Shown here: piece by piece, positions 42,890 to 43,133 of the stretch
How the letters are laid out: every line of letters begins with the position of its first letter
How positions within the stretch are numbered: the first letter of the stretch is position 1
Source: AEGEAN-183 sp964614345
GTDB lineage: Bacteria; Pseudomonadota; Gammaproteobacteria; Magnimaribacterales; Magnimaribacteraceae
Length of the DNA: 43,133 bases
Direction: 5' to 3'
Assembly (NCBI GenBank): GCA_964614345.1
Contig: CAZTLP010000009.1
Span: 1-43,133 of the forward strand
The notes under the pieces: model-generated
What the model saw: the letters and a program-made list of their open reading frames with translations, nothing else
What the model was told of the DNA's origin: nothing
Databases searched by the model: none
Program-made: the position numbers and the translations under genes

Positions 42890-43132
42890 TTAGTTTAGGG
42901 GGCCTAGCTCATCGGCCACCCAGCTGATAGACCAATTGTGACCCAGCCTCCTTCCTCTATATGTTTCAGGCAATCTAGTTACTTGGCTGTCTTCTAAATT
43001 TAAATTCTGAGGATCATTTTTTAATCTTTTAAAAGCAGCGTCTAAGTGGTGTTGAGTTTTCCATTGATAGAAAACAACGTTATCAGGAATGAATTTAGGG
43101 GGAACGAAATCACAAGAATCCCTTGAAAAGGA
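42890..43132 (-). CDS. Unrecognised protein, 3' end only
   Basis: An open minus-strand frame enters from the right edge and gives the last 80 residues of a protein, ending at a TAA four bases before rlmN. It contains NVVFYQWKTQHHLDAAFKRL, then LPETYRGRRLGHN and a C-terminal ISWVADELGPLN. The composition is that of a real cytosolic or periplasmic protein, with no membrane segment. I do not recognise the family. The tight spacing to rlmN suggests one transcript. The start and most of the gene lie outside the window. Confidence 0.6.
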   Translation of the reverse strand, partial: SFSRDSCDFVPPKFIPDNVVFYQWKTQHHLDAAFKRLKNDPQNLNLEDSQVTRLPETYRGRRLGHNWSISWVADELGPLN

Positions 43133-43133
43133 A

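Overview
The window is a compact, AT-rich chromosomal segment from a free-living gammaproteobacterium. The evidence is gammaproteobacterial-type RpoH, HspQ, UvrD, EF-P, RlmN, RppH and LipB/LipA, the yggS-proC-yggT and metX-metW pairs, and a Vibrio TonB2-like operon with DUF3450 and TtpC-like subunits. Low GC by eye, very short intergenic gaps, many 1-17 base overlaps, frequent TTG starts, a TRAP transporter and a sodium symporter fit an oligotrophic marine lineage such as SAR86 or a relative. That placement is an inference from gene content, not a phylogeny. I see no insertion sequences, prophage, CRISPR arrays, tRNA or rRNA genes; nearly every base is housekeeping or transport coding sequence.

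Layout. 1-2.2 kb: the end of a ferredoxin-reductase-like gene, hspQ, and a convergent aminotransferase. 2.2-7.3 kb: a structured divergent region with a facing pair of DnaA-box-like sites, then gcvT-gcvH-gcvP-rppH. 7.3-13 kb: an NRDE-family gene facing back, then a TauE/SafE exporter, a two-subunit sodium:solute symporter, lgt, thyA and folA on the plus strand. 13-18.2 kb: a minus-strand operon DUF3450 - TtpC-like - exbB - exbD - tonB - TPR. 18.4-24.4 kb: a fused DUF1295-phosphatidylserine decarboxylase gene, efp, argS, yggS, proC, yggT. 24.4-26.9 kb: a SAM-II-type riboswitch with an intrinsic terminator, then metX-metW-rdgB. 26.9-30.4 kb (minus): cysQ, rpoH, thiS, thiG, trmB. 30.4-31.5 kb: an unlisted 59-residue ORF and a dienoyl-CoA-isomerase-like crotonase. 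31.5-33.5 kb (minus): acyl-CoA dehydrogenase and yaaA. 33.5-40.2 kb: TRAP permeases dctQ-dctM meeting a convergent uvrD-dctP-lipB-lipA run. 40.3-43.1 kb: a MazG-like pyrophosphohydrolase, a nitronate-monooxygenase-like protein, rlmN, and the 3' end of an unrecognised gene.

How the genes fit together. Several genes converge on one-carbon and lipoate metabolism: GcvTHP feeds methylene-tetrahydrofolate, ThyA and FolA use and recycle folate, MetX/MetW start methionine synthesis under apparent SAM control, and LipB/LipA make the lipoyl group that GcvH needs. The TonB-ExbBD-TtpC operon would energise outer-membrane uptake, while TRAP and sodium-symporter genes import organic acids.

The two observations I rate highest are the riboswitch before metX, where one RNA segment can pair either in the ligand pseudoknot or with the 5' arm of the terminator, and the single continuous reading frame joining a DUF1295 membrane domain to a complete phosphatidylserine decarboxylase.
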